64,000 nucleotides of DNA. It comes from Hyphomicrobiales bacterium (GTDB lineage: Bacteria > Pseudomonadota > Alphaproteobacteria > Rhizobiales > Rhizobiaceae). A program made the position numbers and the translations under genes. The stretch covers positions 1-64,000 of the forward strand of contig JAJFHT010000285.1 of assembly GCA_021775495.1 (NCBI GenBank). Direction: 5' to 3'. Below, in pieces: positions 9,212 through 17,140 of this stretch. The notes beneath the pieces are model-generated. The model did no database searches, was not told the DNA's origin, and was given only the letters and a program-made list of their open reading frames with translations. How positions within the stretch are numbered: position 1 is the stretch's first letter; every line of letters starts with the position of its first letter.

Positions 9212-9230
9212 CCGGGCCTGATCGGCCCGG
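9212..9230. terminator. hairpin between convergent genes
   Basis: A perfect 7-bp stem (CCGGGCC / GGCCCGG) with a 5-base loop (TGATC) lies just after the uxaA-type stop and before the 3' end of the leftward pilus-domain gene. No long T-run follows on the plus strand; TTTCAC follows on the minus strand. It may serve as a weak bidirectional terminator. Confidence 0.45.
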
Positions 9231-9267
9231 ACTGCAAATTACCTGGAATTTGAACGCATTCTGGCGA

Positions 9268-9711
9268 CTATCCGCCGGAACCGCCGATCGCAGAATCCGA
9301 AGCCTGTTCGGCTTCGCTCTTGAACGCGCCTTCGCAAAACGGCGTGCAGGATAATGTCTGAACGTCGGCCCGGCGATAGACACGCAGCGAGCTTGAGCTG
9401 TCCCGTTTGACGATGACTTCCTCGTCAACGATCGGATTGCCTTCCGCGTCGAGCACGACAAGGTTCGTTACGCCGAATCCCTTGCCGGTCAGCACGATTG
9501 TGGTTGCATCCTGGACAACCGCATCTGCGATTTCCGGATTCCCGACGACGATCGTGTCGGCGGAACGCGCCAGCTTGACGATCTTGGCCTTGTTCATCAC
9601 CACCTGGATACCAGTTTCGGCGAAAGCCGGAACAGACAGGCTCGTCGCCAGGCACAGGGCGAGCGTTGCGCCGATCTTGGTTGCAGCGGATGTCATGGGG
9701 TTGCGGTTCAT
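9268..9711 (-). CDS. exported protein with pilus-assembly N-terminal (CpaC N-domain-like) domain
   Basis: A 147-residue protein with a clear Sec signal peptide (ATLALCLATSLSVPAFAE). The following domain (GIQVVMNKAKIVKLARSADT, then VVGNPEIADAVV and LTGKGFGVTNLVVLD) is the same type of beta domain found at the N-terminus of the CpaC secretin in this window. The C-terminus has two cysteines in LSCTPFCEGAF and ends in a Gly/Ser-rich tail. I chose ATG 9711, which has GGAGGG six bases upstream, although the frame is open further. It is transcribed away from the pilin gene at the left edge of the tad locus and probably acts in the periplasm with the secretin. Confidence 0.82.
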   Translation of the reverse strand: MNRNPMTSAATKIGATLALCLATSLSVPAFAETGIQVVMNKAKIVKLARSADTIVVGNPEIADAVVQDATTIVLTGKGFGVTNLVVLDAEGNPIVDEEVIVKRDSSSSLRVYRRADVQTLSCTPFCEGAFKSEAEQASDSAIGGSGG

Positions 9712-10041
9712 GAGGTGCCCTCCGGGATTGCTCTGACGGACCATGGACCGGTTTGGTGAATGAACGGTTAAACCGGGGGCAGGGCACGCCCGTCTCTTGC
9801 CCAATGACATTTCGGGAAACGCCCCTCCATATAGAAGCATATGGAAGAATGAGTGCCGGGCGATGATGCTGCGTCGCGTTATGTAGTGATTAACCACATT
9901 GGCTTTTGCACGATGGCAAGGTTTCGGTAAGGCTGTTTGTTAAGTGGATTGCAAGAGCTTTTTTCTAGGGTTCCCCCATCGACCAACAAACAAAACAACG
10001 TTGGCGACTGTGCTGTAACAAAATGAGTAAGGAGCTCTGTC
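9712..10041. promoter_or_regulatory. divergent region upstream of the Flp pilin gene
   Basis: This 330-base gap holds no convincing gene. It separates the leftward pilus-domain gene from the pilin gene. A near-palindrome GTGATTAACCAC occurs at 9886-9897, and TTAA occurs several more times. TTAACC resembles the half-site bound by the cell-cycle regulator CtrA in alphaproteobacteria, which controls pilin in Caulobacter; this is inference only. The pilin ribosome site AAGGAGC lies at about 10029-10035. Confidence 0.3.
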
Positions 10042-10218
10042 ATGTCCAAACTGTTTGCACGCTTTGCAAAAGACGAATCCGGCGCAACGGCCATCGAATA
10101 CGGTCTTATTGCCGCCCTGATTTCGGTCGCAATCATCGCTGGCGCCGGCGCGCTCGGCAACGAACTGTCCAACAAGTTCACCGGCCTGGGCACAACGCTC
10201 AAGGGTGCTGGCGGCTAA
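10042..10218 (+). CDS. flp: Flp/Fap type IVb pilin
   Basis: A 58-residue prepilin, easily missed because of its size. Its start is supported by AAGGAGC just upstream. It has a short basic leader (MSKLFARFAKDESG), then the processing motif G-ATAIEYGLIAALISVAII. Cleavage is expected after Gly14; the mature protein would start ATAIEY with the conserved Glu-Tyr pair and a single hydrophobic assembly helix. This is the major subunit of the Tad (Flp) pilus. A strong hairpin follows, so pilin is probably expressed at a higher level than the assembly genes downstream. It corresponds in position to pilA of Caulobacter and ctpA of Agrobacterium. Confidence 0.93.
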   Translation: MSKLFARFAKDESGATAIEYGLIAALISVAIIAGAGALGNELSNKFTGLGTTLKGAGG

Positions 10219-10267
10219 TAATCTTAGCCGGTTCGGATCCGCAAGGTTCGAACAATCTGAATTTCAA

Positions 10268-10306
10268 GAACGGGCCGCTTCCTGGGAAGCGGCCCGTTCT
10301 GTTTTG
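10268..10306 (+). terminator. rho-independent terminator after the pilin gene
   Basis: GAACGGGCCGCTTCC at 10268-10282 pairs with GGAAGCGGCCCGTTC at 10285-10299, a stem of up to 15 bp, followed by TGTTTTGTG. It sits 50 bases after the pilin stop and would separate abundant pilin mRNA from the assembly genes. Confidence 0.8.
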
Positions 10307-10348
10307 TGTTCGATGTTTGGGCGTCGGTTTCATGATTGATTAAAACGG

Positions 10349-10362
10349 CGATGTTAACATCG
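10349..10362. promoter_or_regulatory. 14-bp perfect palindrome before cpaA
   Basis: CGATGTTAACATCG is a perfect 14-bp palindrome ending 28 bases before the prepilin peptidase ATG. It lies downstream of the pilin terminator, where a second promoter would be needed. It contains GTTAAC and may be an operator. Confidence 0.4.
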
Positions 10363-10390
10363 TCCTGAATCGATGCCGATGGAATGAACG

Positions 10391-10912
10391 ATGCCCGAAG
10401 CAATCATCCTTGTAGTGTTTCCCTTTTGCATGCTGTTTGCGGCGATATCCGACATCCTGTCGATGACGATCGCCAACCGGGTATCTATTGTTCTGATCGG
10501 CGCTTTTGCAGTCGCCGCACCACTGGCCGGGATGGACTGGTCGGTCTACGGCATGCATTTTCTGGCCGCCGGTCTGGTCCTGATGGCGACTTTCGCCATG
10601 TTTGCTTTGGGCGGCATGGGCGGCGGCGACGCAAAACTTCTGGCAGCCACATCCCTTTGGATGGGATTCGGCATTCACCTGATTGAATATTTGGTGATTT
10701 CCGCCTTTGTCGGCGGAATTTTGACGATATTGATTCTTCTATATCGCAATTCGCCCATTTCGGTATTTGCCGGCCGCGCGGAATTCATGCGGCGTATCGG
10801 TGATCAGAAAGAGGGTATCCCCTACGGTGTCGCGCTAGGCATTGGAGGGCTTGTTGTGTTTCCGGAGACATCGTTGATGTCCTGGGCGTTGGAACGCCTG
10901 ACGGCACTTTAG
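10391..10912 (+). CDS. cpaA: type IV prepilin peptidase CpaA/TadV (A24 family)
   Basis: A 173-residue polytopic inner-membrane aspartic protease that cleaves the Flp prepilin after its Gly. The two catalytic aspartates are visible: one in FAAISDILSMTIANRVS near residue 20 and one in the GxGD motif GGMGGGDAKLL near residue 79. About five to six hydrophobic segments cover the rest. The length fits the short TadV/CpaA class that lacks the N-methylation domain of PilD. It lies between the pilin terminator and cpaB, with its own upstream region containing a 14-bp palindrome. Confidence 0.9.
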   Translation: MPEAIILVVFPFCMLFAAISDILSMTIANRVSIVLIGAFAVAAPLAGMDWSVYGMHFLAAGLVLMATFAMFALGGMGGGDAKLLAATSLWMGFGIHLIEYLVISAFVGGILTILILLYRNSPISVFAGRAEFMRRIGDQKEGIPYGVALGIGGLVVFPETSLMSWALERLTAL

Positions 10913-10980
10913 AGCCGATCAAAAGCTTCCAATAGACAAGATGGGCTCGAATTTCCCCCGCCGAATTTGACTGTCCAAGG

Positions 10981-11007
10981 CGCCGCTGCGGCCGCTTTTC
11001 AGCGGCG
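10981..11007 (+). terminator. hairpin after cpaA (weak terminator candidate)
   Basis: CGCCGCTG at 10981-10988 can pair with CAGCGGCG at 11000-11007; alternatively GCCGCT/AGCGGC form a tight stem with a TTTC loop at 10991-11006. There is no U-tract, so this may be an attenuator or mRNA-stability element. Confidence 0.35.
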
Positions 11008-11140
11008 GCAGTGCTGTTGTGTCATTTGCACAATGTGACGATCGGCAGATTTGTAAGGAACCCGTTAACCATAATTACACGATTGCCGCTGCAAGGTACG
11101 GCTTGTTGAGGAAGTTTTTCCGATTGTGAGGATCGATTCT

Positions 11141-11956
11141 ATGCCAGCGTCCCGAGTCATAATTTTGGGTGTCGCCGCAGTTTCTGCTGTCGGCGCTGGA
11201 TACATCGCCAAGAACCTGTCGGTCACACCCGCTCCGGTTGTGATCCAGTCCGAGCCGGCAGCACCCCAAATAGAACTTTCCGAAGTTCTTGTTGCTTCTC
11301 AGACCCTGGACCTCGGGACAGAACTGCGCGACCAGATTCGCTGGCAGGCCTGGCCCCAGGACGCAATTGCCGAAGGGTTCATCACCCGTGCGGAAGCGCC
11401 CCAAGCGCTTGAGGAACTGCAAACATCCATTACGCGATTGGCGATTTTTGCGGGTGAACCGGTACGCCGATCCAAGCTGATTGGTGGCGGCCAGAGTTTC
11501 ATGTCGTCGATTCTTCCTTCTGGCAAGCGTGCCATCGCCACCCAGATTTCGGCCGATACATCGGCCGGCGGGTTCATCCTGCCAAATGATTTTGTCGACG
11601 TGATCATGACGCGGCGCTCAGCCGTTGAAACCGGTGGCAGCCAGGGATTTATCACTGAGACGATCCTGCAGAACATCCGGGTTCTGGCGATCGATCAGAC
11701 CATCCAGGAGGATGAGGAGGGCCGCAGGGTGAAGGTCGGCGAAACCGCGACGCTGGAACTCAGCCCGCAGCAAGCCGAAATCATCACGGTTGCCCAGCAG
11801 ATGGCCGATCGGCTGACGCTGTCGCTGAGGTCGGTTGCCGACGCGCAGGAAAAACCCACCAATGAAGCCGACTATCTCCTGTCCGGCAGTGGCCGCAGCG
11901 GAACGGTGCGGCTGATCAAGTCTGGCACCATTAGTGAAGTGGGGGCGAGGCAATGA
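11141..11956 (+). CDS. cpaB: Flp pilus assembly protein CpaB (RcpC)
   Basis: A 271-residue protein with one N-terminal membrane anchor (ASRVIILGVAAVSAVGAGYI) and a periplasmic SAF/CpaB domain (LVASQTLDLGTELRDQIRWQ, then a RAEAP segment). It associates with the outer-membrane secretin in the Tad pilus machine and may modulate its gate or bind peptidoglycan. I chose ATG 11141, with GAGGAT about nine bases upstream; a GTG at 11126 would add five residues. A TTAACCAT sequence, resembling a CtrA half-site, lies 69 bases upstream at 11065-11072. The stop overlaps the cpaC start (ATGA), so the two are translationally coupled. Confidence 0.9.
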   Translation: MPASRVIILGVAAVSAVGAGYIAKNLSVTPAPVVIQSEPAAPQIELSEVLVASQTLDLGTELRDQIRWQAWPQDAIAEGFITRAEAPQALEELQTSITRLAIFAGEPVRRSKLIGGGQSFMSSILPSGKRAIATQISADTSAGGFILPNDFVDVIMTRRSAVETGGSQGFITETILQNIRVLAIDQTIQEDEEGRRVKVGETATLELSPQQAEIITVAQQMADRLTLSLRSVADAQEKPTNEADYLLSGSGRSGTVRLIKSGTISEVGARQ

Positions 11957-13530
11957 CAATCCAGCATTTCGGGGCTTGTGAAATGAAACGCGCGATCACC
12001 AAAAGCAAAACAGTCCGGCTCGCGGCACTTGCCGCCGCCACATGCGCATTTGTTATTTCCGCGCCTGCCATAGATGGTCCGGCGGCCTTTGCCCAGAGCA
12101 AGAAGGTTCGGGTCAGTTCCAATTCTTCGAAAAGCGAACGGATCAAGCTTGGGCTGAACAAATCCCTTGTCATCGACCTGCCGCAGGATGCCTACGATAT
12201 TCTGGTTGCAAACCCGGCGGTGGCTGATGCGGTGACCCGCACTGCGCGCCGAATCTATCTTTTCGGAAAGCAGGTTGGCGAGACGAACATCTTTGTCTTC
12301 GGGCCCCGCGGCGAGCAGATCGCCAGCCTGGATCTCGTCATCGAGCGTGATGTCTCGGGGCTTCAGGAACACCTGAAACGGTTCATCCCGAATTCGGATA
12401 TCACCGTTGAACTGGTCAACGACAATGTCGTTTTGACCGGGACCGTCGATACGCCGCTGGATTCGGCCCGGGCGGCAACCTTGGCAAACCTGTTCGTCAG
12501 TGGCGGTGAGGCCACCACTGGTCAGTTCACCACAACTGCGAGTGCCGCGGGCGGTACGGGTTCCGTCGAGATCGACAATCCCGACAGCGAACGCCGGACC
12601 AGCCAGATCGTCAATCTCATCAAGATCATTGGTGAGGACCAGGTGACGCTGAAGGTGACTGTTGCCGAGGTCAGCCGCGCTGTGATGAAACAGCTCGGCG
12701 TCAACACCATCACCTCATCTTCGTCGGGCGGGATCACCTTTGGATCGCTGATCGACAATTTCGCCGGCCTTGGCAAACCATTGTCGGGCTCCCAGCTTTC
12801 TCTCGCCGGTGCAATCGGTTCGACAACGCTGAGCTCCTATCTCAATGCCATGGAACAGTCGGGGGTCATGAAAACCCTTGCGGAACCGACATTGACGGCC
12901 ATTTCCGGCAAGCAGGCGACGTTTCGTGTCGGCGGAGAGTTCAATCTGTTGACCGGACAGGACGTCGATCCGGATACCAACGCGCTAAGCTATGAATTCG
13001 AGCGCCTGGAATATGGCATCGGCCTTGAATTTCTGCCGATTGTATTATCACCTGGCCGCATCAGCCTGAAGATCCGGACGCAAGTCTCGGAGCCGACAAC
13101 CGAAGCCTCGCTCGCCCTTTCAGCTGGTGTCCGGCGCTCCGGTGCCAACATGATTTCGATCCGCAAGCGGCTTGCCGATACGACCGTCGAACTGCCGTCG
13201 GGTGGATCGATGATGATTGCCGGCCTGGTTCGCGACGATGTCCGTCAGGTGATCAATGGGTATCCCGGGCTGTCGAAACTGCCGGTTCTGGGATCACTGT
13301 TCCGCAGCCGCGACTTTGTCCGCAACGAATCGGAACTGGTGATCATCGTGACGCCCTATCTGTCACGGCCAGTCGCCCGCAACAAGCTGGCTCGTCCGGA
13401 CGACAATTTCAACGCACCGAGTGATGGCGCCGGAATTTTCCTCGGCCGCCTGAACCGTGTCTACGGAACGATGCAAACCAAACTTCCAAAAGGCCGATAC
13501 CACGGTGTCGTCGGCTATATTTACAAGTAA
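11953..13530 (+). CDS. cpaC: Tad pilus secretin CpaC (RcpA)
   Basis: A 525-residue outer-membrane secretin through which the Flp pilus leaves the cell. Order of parts: signal peptide to about residue 48 (ending FAQ), the pilus N-terminal domain (KSLVIDLPQDAYDILVANPA), a BON-like domain (SDITVELVNDNVVLTGTVDT), then the secretin beta-domain from about residue 240 to 460. That domain has the conserved VPVxG-like SGGSMMIAGLVRDD and PVLGSLFRSRDF signature near its end. Translation may begin at ATG 11953, overlapping the cpaB stop, or at ATG 11983 (MKRAITKSK), which gives a more standard signal peptide. Confidence 0.92.
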   Translation: MTIQHFGACEMKRAITKSKTVRLAALAAATCAFVISAPAIDGPAAFAQSKKVRVSSNSSKSERIKLGLNKSLVIDLPQDAYDILVANPAVADAVTRTARRIYLFGKQVGETNIFVFGPRGEQIASLDLVIERDVSGLQEHLKRFIPNSDITVELVNDNVVLTGTVDTPLDSARAATLANLFVSGGEATTGQFTTTASAAGGTGSVEIDNPDSERRTSQIVNLIKIIGEDQVTLKVTVAEVSRAVMKQLGVNTITSSSSGGITFGSLIDNFAGLGKPLSGSQLSLAGAIGSTTLSSYLNAMEQSGVMKTLAEPTLTAISGKQATFRVGGEFNLLTGQDVDPDTNALSYEFERLEYGIGLEFLPIVLSPGRISLKIRTQVSEPTTEASLALSAGVRRSGANMISIRKRLADTTVELPSGGSMMIAGLVRDDVRQVINGYPGLSKLPVLGSLFRSRDFVRNESELVIIVTPYLSRPVARNKLARPDDNFNAPSDGAGIFLGRLNRVYGTMQTKLPKGRYHGVVGYIYK

Positions 13531-13544
13531 TCGGGACGGGTAAG

Positions 13545-14279
13545 ATGTCAGATACACTTCATTTCGATCCTTCCGGCACCCATTCCACCGGGGTGACAGG
13601 ACGAACCAGACGGTCTCGTCTGATTGTGCCGGTTGGCACGGTGCTGGCGCTGTCATTGCTGTCCGGTTGTGCCCTTATGCCGAAGCATCATATTACAGTG
13701 GGTTCCGTCCCTGACGACTACCGGACCAATCATCCGATTGTCCTGTCTGAGCAGGAGGAGATTTTCGATGTGCCCGTTGCACGCAGCCATCGCAAGCTGA
13801 CGACAGCGCAACGTGGTCCGATCGAGGGATTCATGTCGGGATACACCAAAAACGGTTCCGGACCCGTGCGCATCGTCATGCCGATGGGATCAGCCAATGA
13901 AGCCGCTGCCTCTCGGATCGGCGGGCAGATCGGCCGGTTGCTGCGCAAAAGGGGCATCCCGCCGTCGAAAATATCGTTCAGCAATTATCAGGTGACGTCG
14001 GCCGATGCTGCCGCTCCGGTGCGTATAACCTATACGGCGTTGTCCGCCTCGACCGGCCAGTGTGGCCGTTGGCCTGATGATCTGCACAAGACCAGCGAGA
14101 ATAAGCACTACGCTAATTTCGGATGCTCGTACCAGAACAATCTGGCAGCCCAGATCGCCAACCCATCCGATCTTCTTGGGCCGCGCGAGCCCACCGGCAT
14201 AGATGCTGCCAACCGTGGTGTGGTGATCGACACCTATCAGAACGCCGAACCGGTTTTCGATCCGACCATCTCCTACTAG
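13545..14279 (+). CDS. cpaD: Tad pilus lipoprotein CpaD
   Basis: A 244-residue protein with a lipobox LLSGC near residue 44, preceded by a hydrophobic stretch (VPVGTVLALSLLSG). It would therefore be a lipoprotein, probably in the outer membrane, helping to place the CpaC secretin. The mature region contains the CpaD pattern DDYRTNHPIVLSEQEEIFDV and a C-terminal CGRWPDDLHKTSENKHYANF-GC segment with two cysteines. It starts 14 bases after cpaC and precedes cpaE, the standard order of rhizobial ctp and Caulobacter cpa loci. Confidence 0.9.
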   Translation: MSDTLHFDPSGTHSTGVTGRTRRSRLIVPVGTVLALSLLSGCALMPKHHITVGSVPDDYRTNHPIVLSEQEEIFDVPVARSHRKLTTAQRGPIEGFMSGYTKNGSGPVRIVMPMGSANEAAASRIGGQIGRLLRKRGIPPSKISFSNYQVTSADAAAPVRITYTALSASTGQCGRWPDDLHKTSENKHYANFGCSYQNNLAAQIANPSDLLGPREPTGIDAANRGVVIDTYQNAEPVFDPTISY

Positions 14280-14306
14280 TCGCATAAGCCAAAGGCGATA
14301 CGAAAA

Positions 14307-15590
14307 ATGAGTAACCTTGCTTACGAATCTGAAAACCTGATTACCTCGGCTATCGACGTCGATGACGGTGAAGATGTTCACGCATTGCGGCCGATCCCGC
14401 GTATTTCGGTCCAGGCGTTTTGTGAAACCGATGGCGTTGCCAAACCGATTGAGCGGGCCTCGGAAGACCGGCGCATGGCGAAAGCGCATGTCAAGGTTCA
14501 CATGGGTGGCCTGGAAACGGCGGTTGATTTCTACCAGTCGGCGCCGACGCCAAACCTCATCATTCTTGAATCAAAAGGCGAGCCGCGCGAACTTTTAGCC
14601 TCATTGGTCGGTCTTGCCGACGTCTGCGATCCGACTTCAAAAGTCGTTGTCGTTGGCCACTACAATGATGTCTGGCTTTACCGCGAACTCAAGAAAGCCG
14701 GCATATCGGAATATGTCGTGGCGCCGGTCTCGATGGTCGATGTCATTGCGACGATTGCTTCCATATTTGTTGATCCCGAAGCCGAACCGCTGGGCAAGAC
14801 CCTTGCGTTTGTAGGCGCAAAGGGTGGGGTCGGCTCCTCGACGATCGCCCACAATGTCGCCTGGGCAATGTCCACTCTTTTCCAGTCCGAAGTCGTCGTT
14901 GCCGACATGGATCTTGCTTTCGGCACTGCGAATATCAATTTCGATCAAGACCCGACCCAGGGCATAGCGGAAGCGGTCTTTGCTCCCGAGCGAGTCGATG
15001 AGGTCTATCTCGATCGCCTGCTGGCACAGTGTGCCGAACATCTGTCACTTCTGGCTGCGCCTTCGACGCTGGACAGGGTCTATGATTTTGATGAAAACGC
15101 GTTCAGTCAGATCGTGGAGGTCGCACAGCGGACCTCACCGATGGTGGTCCTTGATCTGCCGCACAGCTGGAACGGCTGGACGAGATCAACGCTCACACTG
15201 GCCGATGAAGTGATCATCACGGCGACGCCGGAACTGGCCAATCTGCGCAACACCAAGAATCTTGTCGACGCATTGGCAAAGCTGCGCCCCAATGACGATC
15301 CGCCAAAATTGATCATCAACCAGACGGGCGTTCCCAAGCGTCCTGAAATTACCGTCGATGATTTTGCCGAACCGCTCGATTTGACACCGTTGGCGGTTAT
15401 TCCCTTCGATCCGCAACTGTTCGGCAATGCCGCCAATAATGGACGCATGCTGGGGGAGACGGATCCGCAGAATCCGGTTGTACAGACGGTTTCCGACATG
15501 GCGCATGTTCTGACCGGCCGCAAGGAAATCAAGGTCAAGAAAAAGGCCGGGCTGGGCGACCTGCTGGAAAAGCTGAAGCTGAAAAAGTAA
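14307..15590 (+). CDS. cpaE: pilus localisation ATPase CpaE (TadZ-like)
   Basis: A 427-residue cytoplasmic protein with an N-terminal receiver-like domain (about residues 55-150, containing NLIILESKGEP and VVGHYNDVWLYREL) and a C-terminal MinD/ParA-type ATPase. The deviant Walker A is FVGAKGGVGSSTIAHN, with serine in place of the usual GKT lysine as is common for CpaE; the later motif VVADMDLAFGTANIN follows. CpaE/TadZ proteins position the Tad machine at the cell pole. The C-terminus is strongly basic (EIKVKKKAGLGDLLEKLKLKK). It lies between cpaD and cpaF. Confidence 0.9.
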   Translation: MSNLAYESENLITSAIDVDDGEDVHALRPIPRISVQAFCETDGVAKPIERASEDRRMAKAHVKVHMGGLETAVDFYQSAPTPNLIILESKGEPRELLASLVGLADVCDPTSKVVVVGHYNDVWLYRELKKAGISEYVVAPVSMVDVIATIASIFVDPEAEPLGKTLAFVGAKGGVGSSTIAHNVAWAMSTLFQSEVVVADMDLAFGTANINFDQDPTQGIAEAVFAPERVDEVYLDRLLAQCAEHLSLLAAPSTLDRVYDFDENAFSQIVEVAQRTSPMVVLDLPHSWNGWTRSTLTLADEVIITATPELANLRNTKNLVDALAKLRPNDDPPKLIINQTGVPKRPEITVDDFAEPLDLTPLAVIPFDPQLFGNAANNGRMLGETDPQNPVVQTVSDMAHVLTGRKEIKVKKKAGLGDLLEKLKLKK

Positions 15591-15618
15591 CTGTTCTGAA
15601 CCGGGGCTTGGATCAACA

Positions 15619-17127
15619 ATGTTTGGCAAAAGAGGTATGGACAGTGGTGACGCAGGTGTGCCGGAATTCCGGCCGGCCGCGGAAACGCCACAACAATCCG
15701 AACCGCCCGCACCGGTGGAAACCGCGGTTCGCGTGGAGCAGCGGCCGGAACCCGGCACTATGACGGAAGCGCCGCCGGCGCCCGCAAAGACCGTACAGGC
15801 ACCGCCACCGGCTCCGGCAGCTAAACCTGCGCACAAGGAGCGTGGCGAATCCTACTACGATACCAAATCCCAGGTCTTTGCCGCGCTGATCGACACGATT
15901 GATCTTTCGCAGCTTGCCAACCTTGATCCGGACACGGCGCGCGAGGAAATTCGCGACATCGTCAATGACATCATTGCGATCAAGAATTTTGCAATGTCGA
16001 TCTCCGAGCAGGAAGGTCTGCTTGAAGATATCTGCAACGACGTTCTCGGTTATGGCCCGCTTGAGCCATTGCTTGCCCGTGATGACATTGCCGATATCAT
16101 GGTCAATGGCGCCAAGGACATCTTTATCGAGGTCGACGGCAAGGTCGAGGAAACCGGCATCCGTTTCCGCGACAACCAGCAACTCCTCAACATCTGCCAG
16201 CGCATCGTCAGCCAGGTCGGACGCCGGGTGGACGAATCCAGCCCGATCTGCGATGCCCGGTTGCCGGACGGCTCGCGTGTCAACGTCATCGCTCCGCCGT
16301 TGGCCATTGACGGCGCCGCGCTCACCATCCGTAAGTTCAAGAAAGACAAACTCACCCTCGACCAGCTGGTCAAATTCGGTGCCATTTCGAAAGAGGGCGC
16401 CGACATCCTGCAGATCATCGGGCGGGTTCGTTGCAATATCGTCATCTCAGGCGGTACCGGCTCCGGCAAGACCACGCTTTTGAACTGCCTGACGCAATAT
16501 ATCGATAGCGACGAGCGCATTATTACCTGTGAGGACACCGCCGAACTGCAGCTGAAGCAGCCGCATGTCGTGCGCCTTGAAACCCGCCCGCCAAATATTG
16601 AGGGCGAAGGTGAGATCACCATGCGTGACCTCGTCAAGAACTGCTTGCGCATGCGTCCCGAACGCATCGTCGTCGGCGAGGTTCGCGGACCTGAAGTGTT
16701 CGATCTGCTGCAGGCAATGAACACCGGCCATGACGGGTCGATGGGCACGATCCACTCCAACAGCCCGCGTGAGTGTCTGAGCCGCATGGAATCGATGATT
16801 GCCATGGGCGGATTTTCCCTGCCGCAGAAGACGGTGCGTGAAATTATCGTCGGATCCGTGGATGTGGTGATTCAGGCCCAGCGTCTTCGCGACGGTTCGC
16901 GGCGCATCACCGAGATCACCGAGGTGATCGGCATGGAAGGCGATGTGGTCATCACCCAGGATCTGGTGAAGTATCACATGTCGGGTGAGGATTCTTCCGG
17001 GAAGATCATCGGCAAACATGTTTCAACCGGAATTGGCCGACCGAAATTCTGGGACCGGGCACGATATTTTGGCGAGGATCAGCGTCTTGCGGCAGCGCTT
17101 GACGCCATGGAAACGCAGGAAGACTGA
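15619..17127 (+). CDS. cpaF: Tad pilus assembly ATPase CpaF (TadA)
   Basis: A 502-residue hexameric secretion ATPase of the VirB11/GspE family that powers pilus extension and probably retraction. The first roughly 75 residues are Pro/Ala/Glu-rich and likely disordered. The catalytic core shows Walker A SGGTGSGKTTLLNCL near residue 278, an Asp box ITCEDTAELQLKQPHVVRLE, Walker B MRPERIVVGEVRGPE, and the His box GHDGSMGTIHSNSPRE. It starts 28 bases after cpaE and is followed at 13 bases by tadB. Energy source for the inner-membrane platform proteins TadB and TadC. Confidence 0.93.
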   Translation: MFGKRGMDSGDAGVPEFRPAAETPQQSEPPAPVETAVRVEQRPEPGTMTEAPPAPAKTVQAPPPAPAAKPAHKERGESYYDTKSQVFAALIDTIDLSQLANLDPDTAREEIRDIVNDIIAIKNFAMSISEQEGLLEDICNDVLGYGPLEPLLARDDIADIMVNGAKDIFIEVDGKVEETGIRFRDNQQLLNICQRIVSQVGRRVDESSPICDARLPDGSRVNVIAPPLAIDGAALTIRKFKKDKLTLDQLVKFGAISKEGADILQIIGRVRCNIVISGGTGSGKTTLLNCLTQYIDSDERIITCEDTAELQLKQPHVVRLETRPPNIEGEGEITMRDLVKNCLRMRPERIVVGEVRGPEVFDLLQAMNTGHDGSMGTIHSNSPRECLSRMESMIAMGGFSLPQKTVREIIVGSVDVVIQAQRLRDGSRRITEITEVIGMEGDVVITQDLVKYHMSGEDSSGKIIGKHVSTGIGRPKFWDRARYFGEDQRLAAALDAMETQED

Positions 17128-17140
17128 CGGATGATGGCCA

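Noticed and set aside
7671-9461. 596-residue open frame on the minus strand
   Set aside because: It lies entirely opposite the UxaA-type dehydratase, whose motifs and operon position are clear. The translation has no recognisable domain; it is a long antisense shadow due to codon bias.
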